A DNA stretch of 64,000 bases, taken from NCBI GenBank assembly GCA_944323205.1, contig CALURO010000006.1:124001-188000 (forward strand), read 5' to 3'. How positions within the stretch are numbered: the first letter of the stretch is position 1; every line of letters begins with the position of its first letter. A model generated the notes under the pieces. The model had not been told where the DNA came from, did no database searches, and saw only the letters and a list, made by a program, of their open reading frames with translations. Below are positions 36,693 through 45,822 of this stretch, one piece after another. The translations under genes were made by a program, and so were the position numbers. This DNA is from an uncultured Mucispirillum sp. (GTDB lineage: Bacteria > Chrysiogenota > Deferribacteres > Deferribacterales > Mucispirillaceae).

Positions 36693-37004
36693 TTAAAGCT
36701 GCTTATTAAGTTTAAATATAGATAAAGCGTTTCTTAACTCTGTAACATGATTTTCTATTTCATCAGCATAAGAATGCATACTCATCATCTGCTGGCCGAT
36801 TTCTGTTATTTTTACAAAATTAAAAAAATTATTAATAGCATCATCAGAATTAAGTCTTTGGTTATCAATTGCTTCTTTTGTATTTTGTGACCTGTCTGTC
36901 ATATAACCAGCTGTTAATCCCCTTTCAATTTGGAGCTGATGGGAAACTTTTGATACTTCAACAGAAATCTGAATCATACCTGTTAATTCTGTATTTGCAT
37001 GCAT
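36693..37004 (-). pseudogene. NIT-domain fragment, probable chemoreceptor remnant
   Basis: The 103 residues match the first half of a nitrate/nitrite-sensing (NIT) domain, with SVEVSKVSHQLQIERGLTAGYM resembling the conserved QxERG segment of such domains. A full NIT domain is about twice this length, and it normally belongs to a chemoreceptor, kinase or NasR-like regulator with membrane or output domains. None is present here, the frame ends soon after the segment, and there is no ribosome site before the ATG. I read it as a decayed remnant; a small stand-alone sensor is the alternative. Confidence 0.6.
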
Positions 37005-37126
37005 ATAGTTATATGTATCATAAAAAGTGAAAGATATTTTGTCTACTAAAATTTTTTAAATTTTATAAATATGTTCTATGATAAATAATAAGGATAATAT
37101 ATTGATAATATTAGATATAATAAAAA

Positions 37127-37155
37127 TGCCCTTAAAATATTATTTTTAAGGGCAC
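37127..37155 (-). terminator. gatB terminator
   Basis: On the minus strand TGCCCTTAAAA pairs with TTTTAAGGGCA, followed by TTTTTA, 25 bp after the gatB stop. Confidence 0.88.
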
Positions 37156-37179
37156 ATAAAATTGGGACTGCATTAAAAT

Positions 37180-38646
37180 TTATTTTAATTTTTCTTTTAA
37201 AATATTATTAATAATACCAGGGTTAGCCTTACCCTGAGTAGCTTTCATAGCCTGACCTACAAAAAAGCCAAAAAGTTTTTCTTTGCCGCCTTTATAGTCT
37301 TCTACATTTTTAGGGTTATCAGCAATAATTTTATCAATAATTTTTTCTATTTCTTTTGTATCTGATACCTGTTTTAAGCCTTTTTCTTCAATAATAGTTT
37401 CAGGCTCTTTATCTGTTTCTTCTATCATAGGTAAAAGCTCTTTGGCTATTCTTAAACCTATTGTGCCATCTTCTACTAATGCAGTAATTCTGCCTAAGCG
37501 GGAAGCAGTAGTTTTTAAATCTCTAATATTTTCTATCTGTTTGTCGCTCATAATAGCAGCAAGCTCAACAAGTATCAATGTTGCAGTTTTTTTAGCGTCA
37601 CTGCCTTTTTCCTGCATAGCTTCTTCAAAATATTCTGCAACAGACTTTTCTGACACAAGTCTTTTGGCGTCATCTTCACTTAATTTATAATCTGCCATAA
37701 AGCGTTTAGATTTTTCTTCAGGCATTTCTGGCATACTTTTTTTAACTTTCTCTAAAAGCTCATCTGTAACAATTAATGGAAAAGCTAAATCAGGATCTGG
37801 AAAATATCTGTAATCATTTGCATTTTCTTTGCCGCGCATACTTCTTGTTTCTCTTTTATTAGCATTAAAAAGCCTTGTTTCTTGATATATTTCTTCACCA
37901 TTATCATAAGCATCTACATGGCGGTTTGCTTCATATTCTATTGCCTGCATAAGATAGCGGATAGAGTTAACATTTTTTATTTCGCATCTTGTTCTAAGTT
38001 CTTTTGAACCAGCAGGACGCACAGATACATTAGCATCACAACGCATAGAGCCTTCATTCATATTGCCGTCACATGTTTCAAGATAGCGAACAATACTTCT
38101 TAATTTAGTAAGATATGCCCCAGCTTCATAAGGGGAGCTCATATCAGGTTTTGATACAATCTCCATTAATGCAACACCAGAGCGGTTTAAATCTATACAG
38201 CTTTTACCCGGCAGCATATCATGTATTGATTTACCTGCATCCTGTTCTAAATGCAGCCTTTCTATACCTATTTTTTTAGTAGAGCCGTCTTCAAGTTCTA
38301 TTTCAAGATACCCGTTGCCGACTATTGGTTTATCAAACTGGCTTATTTGATAACCCTGTGGCAAATCTGCATAAAAATAGTTTTTTCTTGCAAAAACAGA
38401 TTCTTTATTAATAACTGCATTTAAGCCTAGACCTGTTTTTACAGCCTGTTCTACACAAAATTTATTTACAACTGGAAGCATACCCGGAAAGCCTGCATCA
38501 ATAAATGCTACATGGTCATTAGGTGTGCCACCGCTTGCAGCAGACGCACCTGAAAAAAGTTTTGCATTTGATATAACTTGACAGTGAACTTCAAGCCCTA
38601 TTACTACTTCATAGTCGCATGTTCTTCCTTTTATTATGTAACTCAT
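37180..38646 (-). CDS. gatB: Asp-tRNA(Asn)/Glu-tRNA(Gln) amidotransferase subunit B
   Basis: GatB binds the mischarged tRNA and phosphorylates its acid side chain, so GatA-derived ammonia can convert it to the amide. The hallmarks are clear: YEVVIGLEVHCQ, KLFSGA, YFYADLPQGYQISQFDKPI, RLHLEQDAGKS, DLNRSGVALMEIVSKPD and the C-terminal YqeY-like tail. The start is the ATG at 38646, overlapping the gatA stop (TAATG); an upstream ATG at 38661 lies inside gatA. Size is 488 residues, normal. It is last in gatC-gatA-gatB, and a strong terminator follows. Confidence 0.97.
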   Translation of the reverse strand: MSYIIKGRTCDYEVVIGLEVHCQVISNAKLFSGASAASGGTPNDHVAFIDAGFPGMLPVVNKFCVEQAVKTGLGLNAVINKESVFARKNYFYADLPQGYQISQFDKPIVGNGYLEIELEDGSTKKIGIERLHLEQDAGKSIHDMLPGKSCIDLNRSGVALMEIVSKPDMSSPYEAGAYLTKLRSIVRYLETCDGNMNEGSMRCDANVSVRPAGSKELRTRCEIKNVNSIRYLMQAIEYEANRHVDAYDNGEEIYQETRLFNANKRETRSMRGKENANDYRYFPDPDLAFPLIVTDELLEKVKKSMPEMPEEKSKRFMADYKLSEDDAKRLVSEKSVAEYFEEAMQEKGSDAKKTATLILVELAAIMSDKQIENIRDLKTTASRLGRITALVEDGTIGLRIAKELLPMIEETDKEPETIIEEKGLKQVSDTKEIEKIIDKIIADNPKNVEDYKGGKEKLFGFFVGQAMKATQGKANPGIINNILKEKLK

Positions 38647-40106
38647 TATTTTCTGCTCCAACTATTATTTTGTTCCAGTACATAAGCACCTTTAAAAAGA
38701 GTTTCCTCATCAAAATCTCTTCCTATAAGCTGTAAACCAATAGGAAGACCATTGCTGGCTTTTTTTACAGGCACAGAGATTGCAGGAAGTTTCGCTAAAT
38801 TTACAGGCACAGTAAAAGCATCCTGTAAATAGTTTGTAACTGGGTCAAATGTTTTACTTTCTTCTATTGTAAAAGCTGTTGTAGGGGCAACTGGTGTTAA
38901 AACTGCATCTACTTCTTTAAATGCATTAATATAATCCTGCCTAATCAGCTTACGAACATTTAATGCTTTTAAATAGTATGCATCATAATATCCAGCAGAA
39001 AGCACATAAGTTCCTATCATAATACGCCTTTGCACTTCTGCACCAAAACCGGCACTTCTTGTATTTTCATACATTTCATCAAGTGATGAGCCGTCTACTC
39101 TTAAACCAAAACGGACACCGTCATATCTTGCTAAGTTAGATGATGCCTCAGCTGGAGCAATAATATAGTATGTTGCAAGTGCATATTTCATATTAGGAAG
39201 CGATACTTCTTTTACTTCTGCCCCTGCTTTTTCTAATATTTCTTTTCCTTCCTGCCATGCAGAAGCTATTTCAGAATTTAAGTCATTATTTAAAAATTCT
39301 TTTGGCATACCTATTTTTAAGCCTTTCACACCGTTTTTAAGTGTGGCTTTAAAATCAGGTACAGAAATATCTGCACTAGTTGAATCAAGTTCATCAAAAC
39401 CAGCCATTTTTTCAAGCATAATTGCTGCATCTTCTACAGTCTTAGTCATAGGGCCTGCCTGGTCAAGTGATGAAGCATAGGCAATTATACCATATCGAGA
39501 GCATCTGCCGTAAGTTGGTTTTATCCCCACAATACCACAGAATGCAGCAGGCTGACGGATAGAGCCGCCTGTATCTGTTCCAGTAGCACCAGCACACATA
39601 TCAGCAGCAACTGCAGCAGCAGAACCACCGGAAGAGCCACCTGTAACAACTTCTGTTCCGTCCTGCCTTTTTACAGGATTTACAGCCTGACCAAAATAGC
39701 TTGTTAAGTTAGCACCACCCATTGCAAATTCATCAAGGTTAGTTTTACCAATGAAAACACTGCCAGCACGCAAAAGTTTTGATGTAACAGTAGATTCATA
39801 AGGCGGGATAAAATTTTCTAATATTTTGCTGGCAGCAGTAGTTCTAATATTTTCTGTGCAAAATAAATCTTTAATACCTAACGGCACACCGTCTAAATCA
39901 GAAAGCCTTTCTCCTTTTGATATTCTTTTATCACTTTCCAGCGCCTGTTTTAAAGCATATTCTGCAGTTTCTGTGATAAATGCATTGTATTTTCTGCCCT
40001 GTTCCATATTTTCTATATAGGCTTTTGTTACTTCTGTTGAAGAAAACTCTTTATTATTAAAACCTTTTGAAAGTTCTGCTATTGATAATGATGTTAAATC
40101 TGCCAT
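38646..40106 (-). CDS. gatA: Asp-tRNA(Asn)/Glu-tRNA(Gln) amidotransferase subunit A
   Basis: GatA is the glutaminase of the GatCAB complex. The amidase signature holds the catalytic Lys-Ser-Ser set: [13 protein letters not shown] (Lys) and [18 protein letters not shown] with [16 protein letters not shown]. Residue count (486) is normal. It joins gatC upstream and gatB downstream with one-base overlaps, so the three subunits are probably made in equal amounts. Presence of GatCAB suggests that Gln- and/or Asn-tRNA are made by the indirect route in this organism. Confidence 0.97.
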   Translation of the reverse strand: MADLTSLSIAELSKGFNNKEFSSTEVTKAYIENMEQGRKYNAFITETAEYALKQALESDKRISKGERLSDLDGVPLGIKDLFCTENIRTTAASKILENFIPPYESTVTSKLLRAGSVFIGKTNLDEFAMGGANLTSYFGQAVNPVKRQDGTEVVTGGSSGGSAAAVAADMCAGATGTDTGGSIRQPAAFCGIVGIKPTYGRCSRYGIIAYASSLDQAGPMTKTVEDAAIMLEKMAGFDELDSTSADISVPDFKATLKNGVKGLKIGMPKEFLNNDLNSEIASAWQEGKEILEKAGAEVKEVSLPNMKYALATYYIIAPAEASSNLARYDGVRFGLRVDGSSLDEMYENTRSAGFGAEVQRRIMIGTYVLSAGYYDAYYLKALNVRKLIRQDYINAFKEVDAVLTPVAPTTAFTIEESKTFDPVTNYLQDAFTVPVNLAKLPAISVPVKKASNGLPIGLQLIGRDFDEETLFKGAYVLEQNNSWSRK

Positions 40107-40381
40107 TATTCCACCACCTTAGGAACAGTAAAAAAATGTTCGTATGGCTCATAAGCATTTTTCATAAGTTTTTCTGATAAGCTGCCAACAGTAACTTTAT
40201 CTTCACGCTGTCTTAAAGGTGCAGTTTCTTCTATACCAGTAACAGAAGATGTATCTGCACTTTGTAAAATATCCATCCATTTTAAAATATCATTTAAGTC
40301 TTTTGCCATACTATCTACTGCGCTTTCATCAAATTTTAAGCGAGCAAGTCTAGCAATATGATTAATTTCTTTTGCGTCCAT
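40106..40381 (-). CDS. gatC: Asp-tRNA(Asn)/Glu-tRNA(Gln) amidotransferase subunit C
   Basis: A 91-residue GatC, the belt that stabilises the GatA-GatB pair. The N-terminal motif IAKLARL-like segment ([15 protein letters not shown]) and [20 protein letters not shown] are typical, as is the tail with PLRQREDKV and FFTVPKVVE. It heads the gatCAB operon. An aldehyde dehydrogenase gene lies 69 bp upstream on the same strand and may be co-transcribed, though with no functional link evident. Confidence 0.94.
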   Translation of the reverse strand: MDAKEINHIARLARLKFDESAVDSMAKDLNDILKWMDILQSADTSSVTGIEETAPLRQREDKVTVGSLSEKLMKNAYEPYEHFFTVPKVVE

Positions 40382-40450
40382 AACCTGTCCTTTTATATTT
40401 TTTAAGCAATGTAATATTACACAAGTTTTTCCATAAAGAAAAGCAGGAAT

Positions 40451-41815
40451 TTATCTGTAAAACCAAAATCTTACTAATTTTTCTTTATTCCCTTTTGGAA
40501 AAAACCGTAACTTATTATCAAAAAAAGAATATTTTTTATATATATGCTTTTGGTGAGAAAATGTTTCAAAGCTGTATTTTCCATGATATGCTCCTATTCC
40601 GCTGGCACCAACGCCACCAAAAGGTGCATAGCTGTTACTAATATGAACAACTACATCATTTACTGCTCCACCGCCAAAAGATATATTATTTATTATTTTA
40701 TTTTCTACCTGCTTATCATTAGTAAAAACATATAATGCCAAAGGCTTTTCAAGAGATTTAAACTGTAATATTACATCATCAATATTAGTATATTCTATTA
40801 CAGGCAGAATTGGTGCAAATATTTCTTCCTGCATAATTTTATCATTATAAGATACATTATCCATAATAGTTAAATCTATTTTAAGTTTCTGCATATTTAA
40901 AGCACCGCCAAAAACTACCTTGGAGCTGTCTATTAATCTGGCTGCTCTTTCAAAATGTCTTTTTGATATAATTTTTGGAAACTCGTCATGCTCTGAAGAA
41001 TTAGCACCAAAAAGCATAGAGCTTTCTGCAATTAAAGCCCCTATTAATTCACTTTTTACTCTTGAATGGCATAAAATATAATCTGGTGCAACGCAGGTCT
41101 GACCAGCATTTAAAGATTTGCCCCATATGATTTTTTTTGCAGCATCTTTTATATCAGCACTTTTATCTATAATACACGGACTTTTGCCACCAAGTTCAAG
41201 GGTAACAGGTGTTAAATTACTACCTGCTGATTTCATTACTATTTTGCCTACATTTTGATTACCTGTAAAAAATATATAATCAAATTTTTCTAATAATAAT
41301 GCAGCTCCTGCAACAGCATCACCCCTTACTACTCTTACATATTCCCTAGAAAATGTTTCATTTATTATCTGAGAAAGTATTAAAGATGTATTTTCAGAAA
41401 ATTCTGAAAGTTTTACAACAGCACAGTTACCTGCTGCAATTGCAGCGATTAATGGTGATAAGGTAAGCTGAACTGGATAATTCCATGGTGAAATAATTAA
41501 TACTACACCGTAAGGTTCATAGTGTATATGGCTTCTGCCGGGCTGCAAAGTTAGTGGAACTTTTACTTTTTTAGGTTTAGCTATTTTTTTAAGATGTTTT
41601 ATATAATAATTTAATTCTTCCATAACTAAACCAGTTTCTGTCATAACTGCTTCAAAAGAAGATTTATTTAAATCTTCATGCAGTGCCTGCATAATTGCTT
41701 CATCATATTTTAAAATTGATTTTTTTAATGCTTTAAGTTGTTCTATTCTAAATTTGATACTTAATGTTTCACCGCTTTTAAAAAATTCCCGCACGGCAGG
41801 CACAATACTTTTCAT
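40451..41815 (-). CDS. aldehyde dehydrogenase (class 3-like)
   Basis: This 454-residue NAD(P)-dependent enzyme oxidises aldehydes to acids. The size and C-terminal region (SFETFSHQKHIYKKYSF, hydrophobic end RFWFYR) fit the class 3/fatty aldehyde/coniferyl aldehyde group. Motifs: LIISPWNYPVQLTLSPL, LELGGKSPCIIDKSADI with the catalytic Glu, and GQTCVAPDYILC with the catalytic Cys near residue 240. Natural substrate is unknown; a detoxifying role for long-chain or lipid aldehydes is common for this group. Repeats and an inverted-repeat element lie immediately upstream. Confidence 0.92.
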   Translation of the reverse strand: MKSIVPAVREFFKSGETLSIKFRIEQLKALKKSILKYDEAIMQALHEDLNKSSFEAVMTETGLVMEELNYYIKHLKKIAKPKKVKVPLTLQPGRSHIHYEPYGVVLIISPWNYPVQLTLSPLIAAIAAGNCAVVKLSEFSENTSLILSQIINETFSREYVRVVRGDAVAGAALLLEKFDYIFFTGNQNVGKIVMKSAGSNLTPVTLELGGKSPCIIDKSADIKDAAKKIIWGKSLNAGQTCVAPDYILCHSRVKSELIGALIAESSMLFGANSSEHDEFPKIISKRHFERAARLIDSSKVVFGGALNMQKLKIDLTIMDNVSYNDKIMQEEIFAPILPVIEYTNIDDVILQFKSLEKPLALYVFTNDKQVENKIINNISFGGGAVNDVVVHISNSYAPFGGVGASGIGAYHGKYSFETFSHQKHIYKKYSFFDNKLRFFPKGNKEKLVRFWFYR

Positions 41816-41884
41816 ATTTTACTCCATATAAATTATATATGAAGTATAAAGTATTATCATTAAATAATCAAGCAGTATAGAAAA

Positions 41885-42243
41885 CTGGGTGTACCCCGTT
41901 TTTTTACAACACCTTATGTCACTCAGACGAGCGGTTTATGCGAGGACTGCCGATTTCCCGAGCTATTGCTGAGGAATCAGAAATCGCACAAGCTAGACCG
42001 AAGCGAAGAGTCTTATAATGTTCCAATTAGTAAAAATTATAGACTCTTCGGTCGCAGGCTCCCTCTGAGTGACATATGTTTTTTATCTATATATACCTTG
42101 TCACTCAGAGCGAAGCGAAGAGTCTATATAGGTGCAGGATGCACCATCGCTTGCGTAAGTACAGTTATTACAATTATTTATATTTTTACATATATTATCA
42201 AGTAATTATAGCATTTTTTAATAGAAAAATGGGAGTGAAGCAG
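41885..42243. mobile_element. inverted-repeat element, 359 bp, with nested palindromic repeat
   Basis: The left end CTGGGTGTACCCCGTTTTTT and the right end AAAAATGGGAGTGAAGCAG are related to the ends of the MITEs at 31.7, 33.0 and 49.3 kb, and the interior shares ACATATATTATCAAGTA near the right end. Interior copies of the GTCACTCAGA palindromic unit start near 41928 and 42102. I see no target duplication at this copy. The remaining bases up to 42338 include only a hairpin near 42308. Confidence 0.65.
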
Positions 42244-42307
42244 TTATTTTATAAAATTAACAAATTAAAACTTTTTGTTTAACTATAAAAAGAATAAATA
42301 TTTGGTA

Positions 42308-42330
42308 AGAGCGGGTAATAAACCCGCCCT
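42308..42330 (-). terminator. possible terminator of the formate dehydrogenase operon
   Basis: GAGCGGGT pairs with ACCCGCCC around TTATT, just after the gamma-subunit stop. The following tract (TCTTACC) is not strongly T-rich, so efficiency is uncertain. Confidence 0.5.
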
Positions 42331-42338
42331 TGATAATT

Positions 42339-42971
42339 TTATATTTCATTTTTTTCTTTTAATTCATCATACCATCTGCCATGGTGTGCTTTTGCATAGC
42401 TTTCAGGAACTACACCTTTTGTCATACCCATAAAAGATGGACGGCTTGCAGGGTGGCCTATACTTAAATAAATATGGCCGATAATTACTGCAACCATTAC
42501 TGCCATACCAGCATCATGCACAGGGTATGCCCACCTTACAACTTCTACTGGAAATAACTCTTTAAACCACATAATAAAGCCAGTTATAACCATAGTAATA
42601 GCACCTAAAATTGTAAGCACTGAGTTTAGTTTCTGACCGCCGTTAAAAAAGCCCTGTTTTGGAATATTTTTAGCCTTGCCAATTAATTCTAATGGAAACA
42701 TTGCTAAAAATTTAAAATCATAACTTTTCCAGCTCCATGCATTTTTTGTCCAGTTTATAAAACCCTGCCTGTCCATTAATATCATAAACGGAGTTGGAAG
42801 TAAAAAAGTTACTGCAAACACTCTATGAACTATCTGTAGAAAATCAGGCATTTTTACACCTAAAAACAATGGAAGCCCAGTTAATACAAGCATAATAAAG
42901 CTGACTGCATTAGTCCAGTGAGCTATAACTATAAATTTGCTGAATCGTTTTACATATTTTTCATTACTCAT
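42339..42971 (-). CDS. formate dehydrogenase cytochrome b subunit (gamma)
   Basis: This is the membrane subunit that takes electrons from the FeS subunit through b-type hemes to menaquinone. It has four predicted helices in about 210 residues. Candidate heme histidines lie in IAHWTNAVSF, IVHRVFAV and HDAGMAVMVAVIIGHIYLSIGHP. The start is the ATG at 42971 with GGAGGTG ahead; it overlaps the beta-subunit gene by 8 bases. It is the last gene of the fdh cluster. The similar E. coli protein is FdnI/FdoI. Confidence 0.92.
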   Translation of the reverse strand: MSNEKYVKRFSKFIVIAHWTNAVSFIMLVLTGLPLFLGVKMPDFLQIVHRVFAVTFLLPTPFMILMDRQGFINWTKNAWSWKSYDFKFLAMFPLELIGKAKNIPKQGFFNGGQKLNSVLTILGAITMVITGFIMWFKELFPVEVVRWAYPVHDAGMAVMVAVIIGHIYLSIGHPASRPSFMGMTKGVVPESYAKAHHGRWYDELKEKNEI

Positions 42972-43788
42972 GGTCATCACCTCCATGTTTTCCGCCGCCT
43001 GTTACAGTATTTACAACAGCAGCACCAGCAACTGCCACAACAGCAGCACCGATTAAGACTTTACCAGCAGGCTGTATTTTATCTTTCCATACACTTAATG
43101 AAGAAGCAAGCTGCGGTTCATCTGGCAGTCCATAAACAGATGGTTTGTATGGTAGAACATACATCATAGCACCACCCTTAATAGAATTATCTGTTTCCAC
43201 ATTGTATGTGCATGCATCTGGATATTTTTTCTTTAAAACTGCAAGCCTTTCATTAGCTATTTTCACCATTTCTTCACGAGTGCCAAAAAGGATTGCATCA
43301 GCTGTGCAGGTTTTAGCACATGACGGCATATATTTTCTGTCATAGCCATTTTCAATATATTTTTCTACCCTGTCTATACATAAGTTGCATTTAGTAGATT
43401 TTTTTGTTTCAGGATCTACATGCGGCACACCAAAAGTGCAGTTTATTTCGCAGTATCCGCACCCTATACATTTATCGTTATCATGAGAAACTATACCTGT
43501 TTCTTCTTTTTGAAGTGCATTTGTAGGGCAGCCAAGAACACAGCCTGCAATACCGCAGTGCATACACTGAAATTTAAGAAAATCCCACCTTACTTTATCA
43601 TTTACCATAGTTTCTGTCATACGAATAATTGTATATGTTTTACTGCTTAAATCTTTGTGTGACTGATATTCACCATCAAAAGGGGTTATATCAGCAGGCA
43701 GATTTTTCCACTGTTTACAGGCTACTGAGCAGCCTCTGCATGCAGAGCATTTCTCCACATCATGCAGCATAGCAATTTCTACGGACAT
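42964..43788 (-). CDS. formate dehydrogenase iron-sulfur subunit (beta)
   Basis: The beta subunit carries electrons through four [4Fe-4S] clusters from the alpha to the gamma subunit. It has 274 residues. Cysteine motifs in order: CSACRGCSVACKQ (about 18), CMHCGIAGCVLGCP, CIGCGYCEINCTFGVP and CNLCIDRVEK with SCAKTC. A single C-terminal helix (VLIGAAVVAVAGAAVV, about 246-262) anchors it in the membrane, as in E. coli FdnH. A downstream histidine-rich tail follows. The orphan gene at 50174-50839 is a paralog without the anchor. Confidence 0.94.
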   Translation of the reverse strand: MSVEIAMLHDVEKCSACRGCSVACKQWKNLPADITPFDGEYQSHKDLSSKTYTIIRMTETMVNDKVRWDFLKFQCMHCGIAGCVLGCPTNALQKEETGIVSHDNDKCIGCGYCEINCTFGVPHVDPETKKSTKCNLCIDRVEKYIENGYDRKYMPSCAKTCTADAILFGTREEMVKIANERLAVLKKKYPDACTYNVETDNSIKGGAMMYVLPYKPSVYGLPDEPQLASSLSVWKDKIQPAGKVLIGAAVVAVAGAAVVNTVTGGGKHGGDDHE

Positions 43789-43804
43789 ATTATCCTCCTA
43801 ATTT

Positions 43805-44965
43805 TTAATACACCGGCACATCAACACCAGCGATGCGGCGTATTGCATTGCAAAATGTATCAATATCTTTATCTGTTGTAAAATATCCCGGGCTTAATCG
43901 TACTGTCCCCACAGGGAAAGTGCCTAAAAACTGATGAGTTAATGGGGAGCATTGCAAGCCTGACCTTGTCTGTATATCATAGTTTTGGTTTAATACCGCA
44001 CCTATATCTTCTGCTTCCCACCCTAAAACATTAAAAGAAATCACCGCAGTCCTTGCCATATCAGGCTCTGGACCATAAAGTTTTATATTATCAAAGTGAG
44101 ATAAATATTCCCACAGTCTTTCAATGTGATAAAGCTCCCTTTCAGCTATATTTTTCATGCCCGTTTTATTAATAAATTTCAGCCCTTCTCCCATAGAGAT
44201 AATACCTGGGACATTATGTGTGCCTGATTCAAATGCTTCCGGCCAGTTAACAGGCTGATATTCTGACTGAGAGTCAAACCCTGTGCCGCCCTCTCTAAAA
44301 GGACGAAGTTTAAATATTCTTTCCCCCAGCACTAATATTCCTGTCCCCTGCAGTCCATACAGGCTTTTATGACCTGCTGCTGCAAGCATATCTATTGGCA
44401 TATTCCGCATATCTATTGGCACTATTCCTGCAGTCTGGGCTGCATCTAAAAGCAAATAGCCGCCTTTTTCTCTAACTATCTGCCCTAATGTTTCCACAGG
44501 CTGCAATGCTCCAGTTACATTTGAGCTGTGACATACTACTGCCAGCTTTGTTTTATCTGTTACAAGTTTTCTAAATTCATCAACTACTACATAACCATAC
44601 TTATCACACGGGGCAATATCTAAACTGATTACCCCGTCCCTTGCCATTGCCTTTAAAGGCCTTGATACTGAGTTATGCTCTGTCATAGTTATAACTACAT
44701 GGTCACCCTGGTTTAAAAAACCTTTTATTGCCATATTCAAAGCATCTGTTGCACTGTAAGTAAATATTATACGGAAATCTTCCAGCAGATTAAAAAAGTC
44801 TCTAAAACTTTTTCTTACATCCTGCACACCTTTTACAGCCTTAGCAGCTGTATTATGGCTGCCCCTGCCCGGCGTGCCTGTGCCTTCTGTTACTATTTCT
44901 ATAACCTTTTTACTTACATTTTCAGGCTTTGGAAAACTTGTTGCAGCATTGTCTAAGTATATCAT
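43805..44965 (-). CDS. cysteine desulfurase-like class V aminotransferase (EF2568-type)
   Basis: This PLP enzyme is predicted to take sulfur from cysteine. The PLP lysine is in AAAGHKSLYGLQGTG and the active-site cysteine in RSGLQCSPLTHQFLGT. N-terminal MIYLDNAATSFPKP and the tail TVRLSPGYFTT are typical. At 386 residues it resembles the TIGR01977 group, which is often linked to molybdenum-enzyme clusters in other bacteria. It sits between fdhE and the beta subunit, 3 bp after fdhE. FdhD, which needs such sulfur to activate formate dehydrogenase in E. coli, is not in the window. I infer that this gene supplies sulfur for the Mo cofactor. Confidence 0.85.
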   Translation of the reverse strand: MIYLDNAATSFPKPENVSKKVIEIVTEGTGTPGRGSHNTAAKAVKGVQDVRKSFRDFFNLLEDFRIIFTYSATDALNMAIKGFLNQGDHVVITMTEHNSVSRPLKAMARDGVISLDIAPCDKYGYVVVDEFRKLVTDKTKLAVVCHSSNVTGALQPVETLGQIVREKGGYLLLDAAQTAGIVPIDMRNMPIDMLAAAGHKSLYGLQGTGILVLGERIFKLRPFREGGTGFDSQSEYQPVNWPEAFESGTHNVPGIISMGEGLKFINKTGMKNIAERELYHIERLWEYLSHFDNIKLYGPEPDMARTAVISFNVLGWEAEDIGAVLNQNYDIQTRSGLQCSPLTHQFLGTFPVGTVRLSPGYFTTDKDIDTFCNAIRRIAGVDVPVY

Positions 44966-44968
44966 ATT

Positions 44969-45817
44969 TTATGGTTTCACAAGGCTTCCATTTGCAGTAA
45001 AGCCAGTATCCTCCATTAGTATATCAAGATGAATAGATGCCCAGCCTTCTTTGCCTGCACTGTTATTATCTCCGCCAATATATGTTTTTAAGTAGCTGTT
45101 ACATTTATGGCATAAGTCAATACGCATATCAGGCTCATCTTCACTGTCTTTTATACTCATCTTTTTCTGGTCAATATTTTCACAGTATGGGCAGCCTATC
45201 CGCTTATAAACCCACTCTGTGCCACAGTGGTCACAATGGAGAAAACGCTGTCTGCCCCTTTTTGTATGCTTAAAAAAGGCAGTAGATGCCATATTTCCAC
45301 ATACTGGACATATCCCTTTCTGCCAGTTGTTCTCACTGATAAATTTTTCGATTTCTATCCTTACACTGCTTAATGCTTTTTTAACTGATACCCATACAAA
45401 ATATTCAAGCTGTTCTTTTGCAATACCTAATTTATCAGATATTTCATTAAGAAATGTATCACCGCCTTCAAATACGGCTTTTACAATGTTTTTGCAGTCA
45501 TCCTGCGATAGACTGCTTAAAGCTTTAAAAATATTCTGCATTTTTTCTGGAAAATCAGCTGTAAGGCTTTCATCTTTATTTTTACATATTTTATAAAATA
45601 CTGCACCAGCTTTATCATATATTCCAAAATCAACACCTGTTAAAAATAAAGGTGTGCCTTGAATAAACTGCTCTTTTGACTGCTGTATATCTTTTATGTC
45701 TAAACTAATACTGCAGTTTGCAGTCATATTTCCAAAAGCTGTATTTAAAGCAGCAATATCTTTTAAATAAGGGTGCTTTTCAACCCATTTTTCTACTGCT
45801 TTTAAAGTATTTTCCAT
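44969..45817 (-). CDS. fdhE: formate dehydrogenase accessory protein FdhE
   Basis: FdhE is needed for formate dehydrogenase maturation, and in E. coli it binds the enzyme late in assembly. This 282-residue homolog has a zinc/iron-binding C-terminal half with the CxxC pairs CPVCGNMAS, LHCDHCGTEW, RIGCPYCEN and LCHKCNSY, and a helical N-terminal half (about 1-130). It lies 5 bp after the alpha subunit gene and 3 bp before the desulfurase. The family pattern is clear although sequence identity looks low. Confidence 0.9.
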   Translation of the reverse strand: MENTLKAVEKWVEKHPYLKDIAALNTAFGNMTANCSISLDIKDIQQSKEQFIQGTPLFLTGVDFGIYDKAGAVFYKICKNKDESLTADFPEKMQNIFKALSSLSQDDCKNIVKAVFEGGDTFLNEISDKLGIAKEQLEYFVWVSVKKALSSVRIEIEKFISENNWQKGICPVCGNMASTAFFKHTKRGRQRFLHCDHCGTEWVYKRIGCPYCENIDQKKMSIKDSEDEPDMRIDLCHKCNSYLKTYIGGDNNSAGKEGWASIHLDILMEDTGFTANGSLVKP

Positions 45818-45822
45818 TATTT

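Noticed and set aside
41885..42243. Target-site duplication of the 359-bp element
   Set aside because: The left flank (TATAGAAAA) and right flank (TTATTTTAT) do not match, so the element is assigned by end similarity only.
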